Part shown: positions 7,887 to 17,742 of the stretch, piece by piece
Position numbering within the stretch: the first letter of the stretch is position 1
How the letters are laid out: the number at the start of each line of letters is the position of its first letter
Source of the DNA: Pseudothauera nasutitermitis
GTDB lineage: Bacteria > Pseudomonadota > Gammaproteobacteria > Burkholderiales > Rhodocyclaceae
Assembly: GCF_004801295.1 (NCBI RefSeq)
Contig: NZ_SSOC01000006.1
Span: forward strand, 62,001-126,000
Length of the DNA stretch: 64,000 bases
Direction of reading: 5' to 3'
The notes under the pieces: model-generated
What the model saw: only the letters and a program-made list of their open reading frames with translations
The model's database searches: none
What the model was told of the DNA's origin: nothing
Program-made: the position numbers and the translations under genes

Positions 7887-8856
7887 GTGCCTCCACTTCG
7901 AGCATCTGCTGGTGCTGCCGCGCCTGCGGGTGCAGAACGCCAACGCCATCTCCAGCCCGCTCACCCACGGCTTTCCCTCGATGACCGCGTTTCTGGGGCT
8001 GATGTGGGCACTGGAACGCAAAACCCAGGCCGCCGGACTGGATTTGCAGTTCAACGCCGTGAGCGCGGTGGTCCACAACCATCAGGAACTGGTGACCGAC
8101 GGCGGTTTCATCCACAGCCTCCGCCTGACCCGCAATCCACTCGACAAGGACGGCGGCAGCGCCGCCATCGTCGAGGAAGGGCGCATCCACCTGGATATCA
8201 GCCTGGTCTTCGCCGTGCAAAGCCAGGCATTGCTCGATGCGCAGGCCGCTCCCGCCATCGCTGCCCAGGTAGGTGATCTGCTGGCGGCGATGCGTATCGC
8301 CGGCGGCACCGTGGTCCAATCGCCCGTACCGCGCGGCCGGCGGCTTCCCTACGTGATGTCATTGACCGGAGATGCCGAAAGCCGCGAAAAACTGTTCGGC
8401 CAACTCACGCTGCGCCTGCTGCCTGGCTTCGCGCTGGTGGAACGCAGCGACTTGCTGGCGCAGCGCCATGCGGCCCTGCAAGCGCAACACCCTGGCGCCA
8501 CGCGCCTGGATGCCTGGCTGTCGTTGTCGCGCATCAACTGGCATTGGCAGGAGGAGGGCGATGGTGGCCAATGGCGGCACGACCGCCAGAACCTTGGCTG
8601 GATCGTGCCGATTCCGCTCGGTTACGGCGCCTTGGGCGAGTTGCAGCCTGCCGGCAGCGTGGCCAACGCCCGCGACTGGGGCACGCCGTTCCGCTTCGTC
8701 GAGAGCCTTTACGGCATTGGCCAGTGGCTCAGCCCGCACCGCCTGTACAGCCCGCAACAACTGCTCTGGTACGCCGACAGCCATCTTCAGGATGGTCTCT
8801 ACCGTTGCCGCAATGATTACCGGCAGACGCCGGTGCATGACTTCGACTTCGCCTGA
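7879..8856 (+). CDS. csy2: Csy2 (Cas5f), subunit of the I-F Cascade
   Basis: Pairs with Csy1 at the 5' end of the crRNA in the Csy complex. The ATG at 7879 gives [20 protein letters not shown], the normal Csy2 N-terminus, and 325 residues, close to the family length. An in-frame ATG 123 bases upstream would lie deep inside csy1 and was rejected. The RAMP-like core (about 3-20, [20 protein letters not shown]) and the conserved [12 protein letters not shown] stretch are visible. It overlaps csy1 by eight bases and is separated from csy3 by 20 bp, which carry an AAGGA ribosome site. Confidence 0.95.
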   Translation: MAECLHFEHLLVLPRLRVQNANAISSPLTHGFPSMTAFLGLMWALERKTQAAGLDLQFNAVSAVVHNHQELVTDGGFIHSLRLTRNPLDKDGGSAAIVEEGRIHLDISLVFAVQSQALLDAQAAPAIAAQVGDLLAAMRIAGGTVVQSPVPRGRRLPYVMSLTGDAESREKLFGQLTLRLLPGFALVERSDLLAQRHAALQAQHPGATRLDAWLSLSRINWHWQEEGDGGQWRHDRQNLGWIVPIPLGYGALGELQPAGSVANARDWGTPFRFVESLYGIGQWLSPHRLYSPQQLLWYADSHLQDGLYRCRNDYRQTPVHDFDFA

Positions 8857-8876
8857 CTGCCCATAAGGAATTCACC

Positions 8877-9914
8877 ATGTCCAAAGAACTCAAGACCGCC
8901 TCCGTTCTCGCCTTCGAGCGCAAGCTCGATCCGTCCGACGCCCTGTTCCATGCCGGCGCGTGGGCAGCGCGTGCAGCCGCGGCCGACTGGCCCGCCGTGG
9001 CGATCCGCGAGAAATCCGTGCGCGGCACGATCTCGAACCGCCTCAAAACCAAGGATCAGGACCCCGCCAAACTCGACGCCGCCATCGAGAACCCCAACCT
9101 GCAAACCGTCGACGTGGCCGCGCTGCCCAGCGACGCCGATACGCTCAAGGTGAGCTTCACCGTGCGCGTGCTGGGCGGTACGGGCAAGCCGTCCGCCTGC
9201 AACGATGCGGACTACCAGCAGAAATTGTTGGCAACGGTGCGTGGTTATGCCGAGCGCAATGGTTTTGGCGAACTCGCGCGGCGCTACGCTTTCAATCTGG
9301 CCAACGGCCGTTTTTTGTGGCGTAACCGGTTTGGCGCCGAGCAGGTGGAAGTACGCATCGCCCATCTCGTAGACGGTGCGGCACGGGATACGTGGGAGTT
9401 CGACGCGCTGAGCTTGCCGCTGCGCAGCTTCGAGGCGCCTGCCGGGGCGGCGGCCTCGCTCGACGCATTGGCCGGCTTGATCGTCGAAGGACTTGCCGGT
9501 GAGCGTCACGTTCTGCTGCAGGTCACCGCCTTCGCCCGTATCGGTGCTGGCCAGGAGGTGTTTCCCTCGCAGGAACTCATCCTGGATCGTGGACGGGGCG
9601 ACAAGAGCAAGACGCTCTACGGAGTGGGTCCAAAGGAAAACCAGGTTGCGGCCATCCATTCCCAGAAGATCGGCAATGCCCTACGGACGATCGACACCTG
9701 GTACGTGGGCGCCGATGAGCTTGGCCCCATCGCGGTGGAGCCCTATGGTTCGGTGACGACCCAGGGCAAGGCTTATCGTCAGCCGAAGCAAAAGCTGGAT
9801 TTCTACAGCCTGCTCGACAACTGGATTCTCAAGGATCAGGTGCCGCCTCTCGAACAACAGCACTTCGTCGTGGCCACGCTGGTGCGCGGCGGCGTGTTTG
9901 GCGAGGCGGGTTGA
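8877..9914 (+). CDS. csy3: Csy3 (Cas7f), backbone subunit of the I-F Cascade
   Basis: Forms the six-subunit backbone that holds the crRNA spacer. The 345-residue product opens [20 protein letters not shown], the standard Csy3 start, and contains [11 protein letters not shown] and [10 protein letters not shown], conserved in the family. The C-terminal half carries [20 protein letters not shown]. Length is within a few residues of the Pseudomonas protein. The stop is followed one base later by the cas6f start, so the pair is tightly coupled. Confidence 0.96.
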   Translation: MSKELKTASVLAFERKLDPSDALFHAGAWAARAAAADWPAVAIREKSVRGTISNRLKTKDQDPAKLDAAIENPNLQTVDVAALPSDADTLKVSFTVRVLGGTGKPSACNDADYQQKLLATVRGYAERNGFGELARRYAFNLANGRFLWRNRFGAEQVEVRIAHLVDGAARDTWEFDALSLPLRSFEAPAGAAASLDALAGLIVEGLAGERHVLLQVTAFARIGAGQEVFPSQELILDRGRGDKSKTLYGVGPKENQVAAIHSQKIGNALRTIDTWYVGADELGPIAVEPYGSVTTQGKAYRQPKQKLDFYSLLDNWILKDQVPPLEQQHFVVATLVRGGVFGEAG

Positions 9915-9915
9915 T

Positions 9916-10485
9916 ATGGACCACTACATCGACATCAAGCTGCTACCCGACCCGGAGTTCTCTGCCCCGGTGCTGATGAATGCGTTGTTCGCCAAGCTGC
10001 ATCGGGGTCTGGTCGAGCATGGAGGATACGACATCGGGGTGAGTTTTCCGGATGTCGGCACAGCCGGCATCACCCTTGGCAAGCGGTTGCGTCTTCATGG
10101 CTCGTTCGCGAGTCTTGACCGACTCATCCGGATCGGCTGGATACAAGGCATGCGAGGCCATATCGACCTGACTCCGGCCCGCCCGGTTCCGGCAGATGCC
10201 GGTCACCGCGTCGTGTGCCGGGTGCAGGCGAAAAGCAGCCCGGAACGCCTTCGCCGTCGCCTCATGGCACGTAAGGGTATTGGGGAAAAGGAGGCGCGCG
10301 AGGCAATTCCAGATTCTGCCGCACGCCGGCTTCGACTGCCCTATGTGGAGCTGGCGAGCCATACGACAGGGCAGCGCTTCCGACTGTTCATCGAGCACCG
10401 GCCGATACAGCCCAGCCCAGCGCAGGGACAGGGACTCTTCAGCACATATGGCCTTAGCGCCACGGCCACGGTGCCATGGTTTTGA
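9916..10485 (+). CDS. cas6f: Cas6f (Csy4), pre-crRNA endoribonuclease
   Basis: Cuts the array transcript after the repeat stem-loop and stays bound to the 3' hairpin of each crRNA. The ATG at 9916 gives MDHYIDIKLLPDPEF, almost identical to Pseudomonas Csy4. His29 (KLHRGLVEH) is the catalytic histidine. The arginine-rich helix PERLRRRLMARK contacts the hairpin. The C-terminus TYGLSATATVPWF carries the conserved Tyr-Gly-Leu-Ser and ends in the typical VPWF. The segment holding the catalytic serine reads SHTTGQ rather than SQSTGQ, a Ser to Thr change at or next to the catalytic position. An in-frame ATG at 9898 inside csy3 was rejected. Confidence 0.96.
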   Translation: MDHYIDIKLLPDPEFSAPVLMNALFAKLHRGLVEHGGYDIGVSFPDVGTAGITLGKRLRLHGSFASLDRLIRIGWIQGMRGHIDLTPARPVPADAGHRVVCRVQAKSSPERLRRRLMARKGIGEKEAREAIPDSAARRLRLPYVELASHTTGQRFRLFIEHRPIQPSPAQGQGLFSTYGLSATATVPWF

Positions 10486-10613
10486 CCCTTTTTTTCGGTA
10501 GCGTTTTGAGGGGTTGAAAAACAATGGGTTATGAGCAGGGCGAAGGAAAGGGGAAATACGGCGAATTCCGAGAATTTTTCTATTAATCAGTTGGTTGATT
10601 TGATTTTTTGCTA
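10486..10613 (+). promoter_or_regulatory. CRISPR leader
   Basis: 128 bp between cas6f and the first repeat. It is clearly richer in A and T than the flanks, with a run of seven T near 10491 and a run of six T ending at 10609. This is the position and composition of an I-F leader, so new spacers should enter at 10614. The best promoter guess has TTGAAA near 10515 but no convincing -10 at the normal spacing. Confidence 0.8.
10585..10597 (+). promoter_or_regulatory. IHF-like site in the leader
   Basis: AATCAGTTGGTTG matches the IHF consensus WATCAANNNNTTR at all but one position. It lies 16 bp before the first repeat and is part of an inverted repeat AATCA/TGATT. IHF bending of the leader is established for I-E and I-F spacer integration; its use here is inferred. 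Confidence 0.45.
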
Positions 10614-13600
10614 GTTCACTGCCGTGCAGGCAGCTAAGAAATCCACCAGGTTGCGGCCCTGATGGGGCTCTCAGTTCACTGCCGTGCAGGCAGCTAAGAA
10701 AAGTCTGAGCAGCAGTTGAAACCAGGCTGCCCGGTTCACTGCCGTGCAGGCAGCTAAGAAATTCTTGGGCAACAGCGAACAGTTGCCCACGCAGTTCACT
10801 GCCGTGCAGGCAGCTAAGAAAAGGAGCCGCAAGGCTGCGGCCGAAGCCGGGGCGTTCACTGCCGTGCAGGCAGCTAAGAAATGTGGCAGCTCATCGTGCG
10901 CAGCAAGCAGCCCGTTCACTGCCGTGCAGGCAGCTAAGAAAACGTTGCGGTAAAGCAGTCCGCCAGCCATGTCGTTCACTGCCGTGCAGGCAGCTAAGAA
11001 ACAAGATCAATCTCCATTTCAGGGCTCCTCGCTGTTCACTGCCGTGCAGGCAGCTAAGAAAGGCGTGGCCTGGAAGGATCACCGCTGCGCGACGTTCACT
11101 GCCGTGCAGGCAGCTAAGAAAAAGTGGCTGCGTACGTCTTCGCCATCCAGGGAGTTCACTGCCGTGCAGGCAGCTAAGAAACTCGCGGCGATGGCGACTC
11201 ATTCCCCACCAGACGTTCACTGCCGTGCAGGCAGCTAAGAAATGGACGTGGCGCAAGCTCACGCGAGTGATCTGGTTCACTGCCGTGCAGGCAGCTAAGA
11301 AATTCGATCCTGGCAAAAAGGTGCTCAGGGCTGGGTTCACTGCCGTGCAGGCAGCTAAGAAATGCGAAGGAGTGATCGTGTCGATGTTTGTGGTGTTCAC
11401 TGCCGTGCAGGCAGCTAAGAAATGATCTGGTGCCTGCCGTCGGGCTTCGGGAACGTTCACTGCCGTGCAGGCAGCTAAGAAATGGTCTCGCCGCCGGCTC
11501 TCGGCCTCATACTGGTTCACTGCCGTGCAGGCAGCTAAGAAATGATCGCCCTGGGTATTTCTGTGCGCACTCAAGTTCACTGCCGTGCAGGCAGCTAAGA
11601 AATCGGGTCGATCTGCGGACGGCTCGACAGCTTCGTTCACTGCCGTGCAGGCAGCTAAGAAATTCTCGGCTTCGGTCATCTCTCCATGGACGTCGTTCAC
11701 TGCCGTGCAGGCAGCTAAGAAACGAAATGGAGGCGGCATGAGCACCATTCTCCACGTTCACTGCCGTGCAGGCAGCTAAGAAATTCACGGCCTCCATGAG
11801 TACGCTGCCCTTGGGGTTCACTGCCGTGCAGGCAGCTAAGAAAGAAACGATTACGCGCCGGACGACGACGCCGATGTTCACTGCCGTGCAGGCAGCTAAG
11901 AAAAGGAGCAGCAGGGAATCATGATGCTGAGCGGCGTTCACTGCCGTGCAGGCAGCTAAGAAATTCAGCGCGCGCCGGCCGGTGGCCGGGTCGCGGTTCA
12001 CTGCCGTGCAGGCAGCTAAGAAATGCCCCTAAAAAACTGATCGAGGCCGCCCGGCGTTCACTGCCGTGCAGGCAGCTAAGAAAATCACGGATGCACCGTT
12101 GCCCACGGTGAACCTGTTCACTGCCGTGCAGGCAGCTAAGAAAGGCACGCCCTTGATGGTGTCCAGGTCGCCCACCGTTCACTGCCGTGCAGGCAGCTAA
12201 GAAAACGCCGGGAATGCGGCCCTGGTGGCGGAAAGGGTTCACTGCCGTGCAGGCAGCTAAGAAAACCCCCCCCAGTCGGCCGGCGCGCTCGAAACCGTTC
12301 ACTGCCGTGCAGGCAGCTAAGAAAGGGCACAAGCAGTACCGCTCCGCCGTCGCCGAGTTCACTGCCGTGCAGGCAGCTAAGAAAGTAGCCGCTCGATCCG
12401 ATCTGCGCGCCGTAGCGTTCACTGCCGTGCAGGCAGCTAAGAAATGCCCGCGCCAGCGAGGTACTGCAACTGCTGCGTTCACTGCCGTGCAGGCAGCTAA
12501 GAAAATTGAGCCGCCGCGGCGCCGGCCGCGAGTCTCGTTCACTGCCGTGCAGGCAGCTAAGAAAATGCGGGGTGGGCGGCGGGCGGCGGCGAGAATGTTC
12601 ACTGCCGTGCAGGCAGCTAAGAAACTCGGGGATGATCAGGTCGGGGGCGTTCATGAGTTCACTGCCGTGCAGGCAGCTAAGAAAGCCTCGGCCTGGGCGA
12701 TCTGCCGCCCAGCACGGTTCACTGCCGTGCAGGCAGCTAAGAAACGTACGCGCCGCCGGCCAGGCCGCCAGCACGGGTTCACTGCCGTGCAGGCAGCTAA
12801 GAAACTGGCCGAACAGATCGAACGCGACGGCTGGATGTTCACTGCCGTGCAGGCAGCTAAGAAACTATACCGGAGACGGGTTCAGCGCGATGTGGCGTTC
12901 ACTGCCGTGCAGGCAGCTAAGAAATACCGCCTCGCCCGCGACCGCCTGCTTTCCGTGTTCACTGCCGTGCAGGCAGCTAAGAAATTCTGCTGGGAAGTCG
13001 CTGACGGACGCGCTGCGTTCACTGCCGTGCAGGCAGCTAAGAAATACTCCAGTTGCGGCCCGAACGACTTGGCGCTGTTCACTGCCGTGCAGGCAGCTAA
13101 GAAAGCGCTGGCCGAGTCCGTCTCCAACCGCGAGCAGTTCACTGCCGTGCAGGCAGCTAAGAAATTTTTGCCAGGATCGAAGGCGAACGGACCGGAGTTC
13201 ACTGCCGTGCAGGCAGCTAAGAAATGGCCGTGCTGGAACTGATTGCCCAGGTGTGGGTTCACTGCCGTGCAGGCAGCTAAGAAAAAGCCGAACTGGTTGG
13301 CGCTGACCTTCTCCGCGTTCACTGCCGTGCAGGCAGCTAAGAAAAAAGGAAAGCACGGCCCCGCACGAACACTGCGGTTCACTGCCGTGCAGGCAGCTAA
13401 GAAAAGGGGTTTTCCTCCTCTTCCCCCGGGTGCTTCGTTCACTGCCGTGCAGGCAGCTAAGAAAGACAAGACGGAACGCGCCGGCCGCGCGCACACGTTC
13501 ACTGCCGTGCAGGCAGCTAAGAAATCGCAATACTCCCCGCCCTGCGGGAATTTCTTGTTCACTGCCGTGCAGGCAGCTAAGAAATTCAGAACCTCGACCT

Positions 13601-15806
13601 CCAGCTTCGTCTGTTCGTTCACTGCCGTGCAGGCAGCTAAGAAACAGGCCGGGCTGTCCAGTGCCACGCCCGGCGCGTTCACTGCCGTGCAGGCAGCTAA
13701 GAAAGTCAGCGCCACCCCGCGAGCGGGTGGCACCCCGTTCACTGCCGTGCAGGCAGCTAAGAAATACCGGGCGTATCTCTCCACCGATCTATCCGGGTTC
13801 ACTGCCGTGCAGGCAGCTAAGAAAGCTGAGCCGGCGTGAACTGCTGAAGTTCGCCGGTTCACTGCCGTGCAGGCAGCTAAGAAACGAGCATCGCCACCAT
13901 GCCTGAGCAACGCCTGGTTCACTGCCGTGCAGGCAGCTAAGAAAGGCTGCACCCGCCGCGACTACGTGCCCGTCCAGTTCACTGCCGTGCAGGCAGCTAA
14001 GAAAATGTAGCCCACGACCTCCGGCGCCAGGTTGTCGTTCACTGCCGTGCAGGCAGCTAAGAAATTCTTTCCCAGTCGCGGAACAGTTCGTGGTCGGTTC
14101 ACTGCCGTGCAGGCAGCTAAGAAATGGAGGCGGACGGCCTGGCGCGCCACGAACAGGTTCACTGCCGTGCAGGCAGCTAAGAAATCACGCCGGCCGCCCG
14201 CGCGGAATACACGCTCGTTCACTGCCGTGCAGGCAGCTAAGAAATTTTTCGCGGGGGCAGGGGAGTCGGTAACGAGGTTCACTGCCGTGCAGGCAGCTAA
14301 GAAAGTCTCGGACACCGTGGTGCCCAACAGCGTGGCGTTCACTGCCGTGCAGGCAGCTAAGAAATGTCGGCGAATCTCTTGTGCGTGCCCTGCAGCGTTC
14401 ACTGCCGTGCAGGCAGCTAAGAAATGAAGGAAGAGAAAACCGGCCGCGACTTCAAGGTTCACTGCCGTGCAGGCAGCTAAGAAAGCCCTGCGGAGTGCCG
14501 CCGACCTCACCGCCGGGTTCACTGCCGTGCAGGCAGCTAAGAAAATGAAGCTCACCGCGCGCACGTCGGCCGGCGTGTTCACTGCCGTGCAGGCAGCTAA
14601 GAAACGAGTTCTCGTAGCGGAAGATGCCGCGCTCGACGTTCACTGCCGTGCAGGCAGCTAAGAAAAATTACGTGTCGCAGTTCCCAGCTCGTGGGGGGGT
14701 CACTGCCGTGCAGGCAGCTAAGAAATCACCGCCGGCCACGACATGCCGGACGAAGCCGTTCACTGCCGTGCAGGCAGCTAAGAAATGGGACAACGGCTGC
14801 GGCGAGGGTTGCCATTGGTTCACTGCCGTGCAGGCAGCTAAGAAAACAGGATGGGCTGGCCTGTCCGGCTGAAAATCGTTCACTGCCGTGCAGGTAGCTA
14901 AGAAAAAAGCCGGTCCCCCGCTGCGGGCCGTGCACCGGTTCACTGCCGTGCAGGCAGCTAAGAAAGTGCGCGAGAAAAAATGGCGCGACGTGGTGGAGTT
15001 CACTGCCGTGCAGGCAGCTAAGAAATCGATGGAGCACGCCCGTGCATGTGACTCTGCGTTCACTGCCGTGCAGGCAGCTAAGAAAAGAATCCGCACATCA
15101 GGGAAGCAGCCAGCGAAGTTCACTGCCGTGCAGGCAGCTAAGAAACTCGCCGTACTGCGCCCCTTTCTCACGGGTATGTTCACTGCCGTGCAGGCAGCTA
15201 AGAAATCGAAATACATCCCCGCCGAGGTGCGCGAAAAGTTCACTGCCGTGCAGGCAGCTAAGAAAACTGCGCCACGGCGGCCGGCGTGCCCGTCTTCGTT
15301 CACTGCCGTGCAGGCAGCTAAGAAATGTTGATGACAACGGGAGAGGTATCTTGAGCAGTTCACTGCCGTGCAGGCAGCTAAGAAACTTCTATCGCCCCTC
15401 GTCCGATGCCGAGCAGAGTTCACTGCCGTGCAAGCAGCTAAGAAATTCATGAGACGCGCCGCGCGGGTGGGCGCGGCGTTCACTGCCGTGCAGGCAGCTA
15501 AGAAAAAGGCCCGGCGGATCGGCATCGAGGCCCGAGAGTTCACTGCCGTGCAGGCAGCTAAGAAAGCTTCGCCGGTGACGCGGCGCGCGCCTATGCCGTT
15601 CACTGCCTGCACGGCAGTGAACGAAGCCGCCAACGCGCTCGAAGAAGTGGTCAAGTTTCTTAGCTGCCTGCACGGCAGTGAACCCCATCACGAATTCCGG
15701 CACGACAATGCCGCATTTCTTAGCTGCCGTGCAGGCAGCTAAGAAAACCGGGCCATTGCGGGATGGATAGCGTGTCCCGTTCACTGCCGTGCGGGCAGCT
15801 ATCGCA
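10614..15806 (+). CRISPR. Type I-F CRISPR array, 87 repeats
   Basis: The 28-bp repeat begins GTTCACTGCC, has loop GTGCA, and ends GGCAGCTAAGAAA. It recurs every 60 bp with 32-nt spacers. Spacers of 33 nt end at 11214, 11755, 12176 and 14637, and a fifth lies in the inverted part (15623-15655). By counting there are 87 repeats, including two hybrids, one inverted and one decayed terminal copy, and 86 spacers. Transcription runs left to right from the leader. Variant repeats cluster near the trailer: base 2 T to G at 14698, base 18 C to T at 14878, base 16 G to A at 15418. No duplicate spacers were noticed by eye. Confidence 0.98.
15598..15746. repeat. Inverted segment within the array (two spacers reversed)
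   Basis: A hybrid repeat at 15598-15622 joins GTTCACTGCC to TGCACGGCAGTGAAC, the reverse complement of the repeat start. An intact repeat then runs in the opposite sense (15656-15683). A second hybrid at 15716-15746 joins TTTCTTAGCTGCC to the normal second half of the repeat. Spacers 15623-15655 and 15684-15715 therefore lie reversed. The last spacer (15747-15778) and the terminal repeat have normal orientation. Both junctions fall in the hairpin of the repeat. Confidence 0.9.
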
Positions 15807-16668
15807 GTTCGAAGAACACCAGATCCCGTTCGACTTCATTGGCGGAGAAGCCACAGCCCAGACGGCCGGGGCCGTCCAGGGCGATCTCGCCTTGCTTGAT
15901 GTACTTCTCTTTCTGGCCGTCGATGACCAGGTAGGTGCCGTTGGTGCTCTGGTCGACCAGGAAGAAGCCGCTGTCGCGGCGCTCTAGGCGGGCGTGCTGG
16001 CGGGAGGCGCGTGGGTCGATGATGACCACGTCGTTGCCTTGCTCGCGCCCCAGCAGCAGGACCGGGCGCTGCTCGTCGAGCCGCAGTTCGTCCTTCTGAT
16101 GATGGATCACCAGGCTCTGGCGGAGATTGTCCGGGCTGGGCGGCGGGGCGACCACGGCCATGCGGTGGCCGATTTCGTAGATGGGGCCGTCTACGCCGTG
16201 GATGCTGGGGCCGCGCGAGTCGTCGGCGCTGGCGAAGTGGCGGGCGGGGGTAGAAAGCTGGGAAATGGCCGCTTCGCTGGCGAGGGCCTGGCCGGGCTGG
16301 GCGCCCGTGGCCAGGCGGCGGGCCACGCCGAGGCCGTCGCCACGCGGCGGGTGGCCGGATTCCAGGCCGCCGAAATGCACGCCGATGCGGGTGGCCAGTT
16401 GCACGCCGCTGGTGGGTGGCAGGCTCATCACGCGTTCTAGCATTTCACAGGCGGCCAGCACGGCGGCGTCACAGCGCGCGAAGCTGGCGGCCAGGCGCTG
16501 GGCTTCGCGGTCGATGCGGGTGCCGCCGTTGGATTCCACCACGCGGTCGATGCGGTTCAGGCAGCGGTCCACGGCGTGGCGGGCTTCCTCGGCGCTGAGG
16601 CGGCCGACCAGACGTTCGCCGCCGATGACTTCGGCGACCAGGATGCAGGCGTTGTTCCGCTCGGTCAT
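15799..16668 (-). CDS. FHA-domain protein with a degenerate nucleotidyl cyclase-like domain
   Basis: The 289-residue protein has two parts. The N-terminal 150 or so residues resemble a class III adenylate/guanylate cyclase domain (NACILVAEVIGGERLVGRLS; ATRIGVHFGG). The acidic metal ligands appear lost: the usual D-x-x-G-S-T region reads AEVIGGERL. It is probably not an active cyclase. The C-terminal 90 residues are an FHA phosphothreonine-binding domain with LLGRE, DPRASRQHARLE and STNGTYL. It may act as a scaffold in Ser/Thr kinase signalling. The stop codon lies inside the terminal CRISPR repeat, an eight-base overlap. No operon partner is evident. Confidence 0.8.
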   Translation of the reverse strand: MTERNNACILVAEVIGGERLVGRLSAEEARHAVDRCLNRIDRVVESNGGTRIDREAQRLAASFARCDAAVLAACEMLERVMSLPPTSGVQLATRIGVHFGGLESGHPPRGDGLGVARRLATGAQPGQALASEAAISQLSTPARHFASADDSRGPSIHGVDGPIYEIGHRMAVVAPPPSPDNLRQSLVIHHQKDELRLDEQRPVLLLGREQGNDVVIIDPRASRQHARLERRDSGFFLVDQSTNGTYLVIDGQKEKYIKQGEIALDGPGRLGCGFSANEVERDLVFFELR

Positions 16669-16761
16669 GATGCAGGGGTTCCGGTACGGGCGCGGTGGGA
16701 GGCGGCGATTCCGGACGTCATGATGGGGAAATGCGGCGAACGATGCAAGTGCCCGGCCCGC

Positions 16762-17679
16762 CTAGTCCTGCACGCCGTCGAGCGGGGTGATGCGCACGAT
16801 GTTGGCGGGTGCGCGGGGCAGCTCCGGCGGGTCGAAGGCGGTGTCGCCTTCGGCGACCTGGCTGTGACGGGTGAGGCCTTGGAAATCGAACAGGCGCTGG
16901 TCGGCCAGATGCGAGGGCACCACGTTCTGCAGCGCGGTGGCAAGCGATTCGATGCGCCCCGGGTAATCGCGCGCCCAGCCGGCCAGCATGGCCTTGATCT
17001 GCTTGCGCTGGGCGTTTTCCTGCGAGCCGCACAGGTTGCAGGGGATGATGGGGTATTCCATGGCGCGGGCGAAGCGCGCGATGTCGTTTTCGGTGCAGTA
17101 GGCCAGCGGGCGGATTACCACGTGGTTGCCGTCGTCGCTGACCAGCTTGGGGGGCATGGCCTTGATCTTGCCGCCGAAGAACATGTTGAGGAACAGCGTT
17201 TCCAGCATGTCCTCGCGGTGGTGGCCCAGGGCGATCTTGGTGGCGCCGATTTCGCTGGCCACGCGGTAGATGATGCCCCGGCGCAGGCGCGAGCACAGCG
17301 AGCAGGTGGTCTTGCCCTCGGGAATCTTGTCCTTGACGATGGAGTAGGTGTCTTCGGTGATGATGCGGTATTCCACGCCGATCGATTCGAACCAGGCTGG
17401 CAGCACGTCGGCGGGGAAGCCGGGTTGTTTCTGGTCCAGGTTCATCGCCACCACGCGGAAGTTCACCGGCGCGCGCTCGCGCAGCGCGAGCAGGATGGAG
17501 AGCAGCGAGTACGAATCCTTGCCGCCGGAGACGCACACCATCACCGTGTCGCCGTCCTCGATCATGTTGAAGTCGGCGATGGCTTCGCCCACGCCGCGTT
17601 CGAGCTTCTTCTTGAGGCGCAGGAAGGTGTTGGAAAAGCGGTTTTCCGCCGATTCGGCGGCTGGGGGCACGTTGCTCAC
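16762..17679 (-). CDS. ttcA: tRNA 2-thiocytidine biosynthesis protein TtcA
   Basis: Makes 2-thiocytidine at position 32 of certain tRNAs, using ATP and an iron-sulfur cluster. The 305 residues contain the PP-loop SGGKDS at 51-56, CSLC at 126-129 and a third conserved cysteine pair in [10 protein letters not shown], the cluster-binding set of TtcA. The [20 protein letters not shown] stretch is also diagnostic. It starts [17 protein letters not shown]. It lies downstream of folM on the same strand with a gap of about 60 bp and may share its transcript. Confidence 0.96.
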   Translation of the reverse strand: MSNVPPAAESAENRFSNTFLRLKKKLERGVGEAIADFNMIEDGDTVMVCVSGGKDSYSLLSILLALRERAPVNFRVVAMNLDQKQPGFPADVLPAWFESIGVEYRIITEDTYSIVKDKIPEGKTTCSLCSRLRRGIIYRVASEIGATKIALGHHREDMLETLFLNMFFGGKIKAMPPKLVSDDGNHVVIRPLAYCTENDIARFARAMEYPIIPCNLCGSQENAQRKQIKAMLAGWARDYPGRIESLATALQNVVPSHLADQRLFDFQGLTRHSQVAEGDTAFDPPELPRAPANIVRITPLDGVQD

Positions 17680-17742
17680 GGTGATCGTTTCGGCAAGGGG
17701 AAAGAGCGCGCGGATTATACGCCCGTCGCGCGGCGGCAGGCC

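Noticed and set aside
9898-9915. Upstream ATG adding six residues to Cas6f
   Set aside because: It lies within csy3, and the protein aligned to Pseudomonas Csy4 begins at MDHY, encoded at 9916.
10671-15784. Long open frames on both strands across the CRISPR array, encoding repeated FTAVQAAKK, SLPCRQLRN, FLAACTAVN or FLSCLHGSE
   Set aside because: The 60-bp period is a multiple of three, so the repeat stays in frame by chance. These are translations of CRISPR repeats, not genes.
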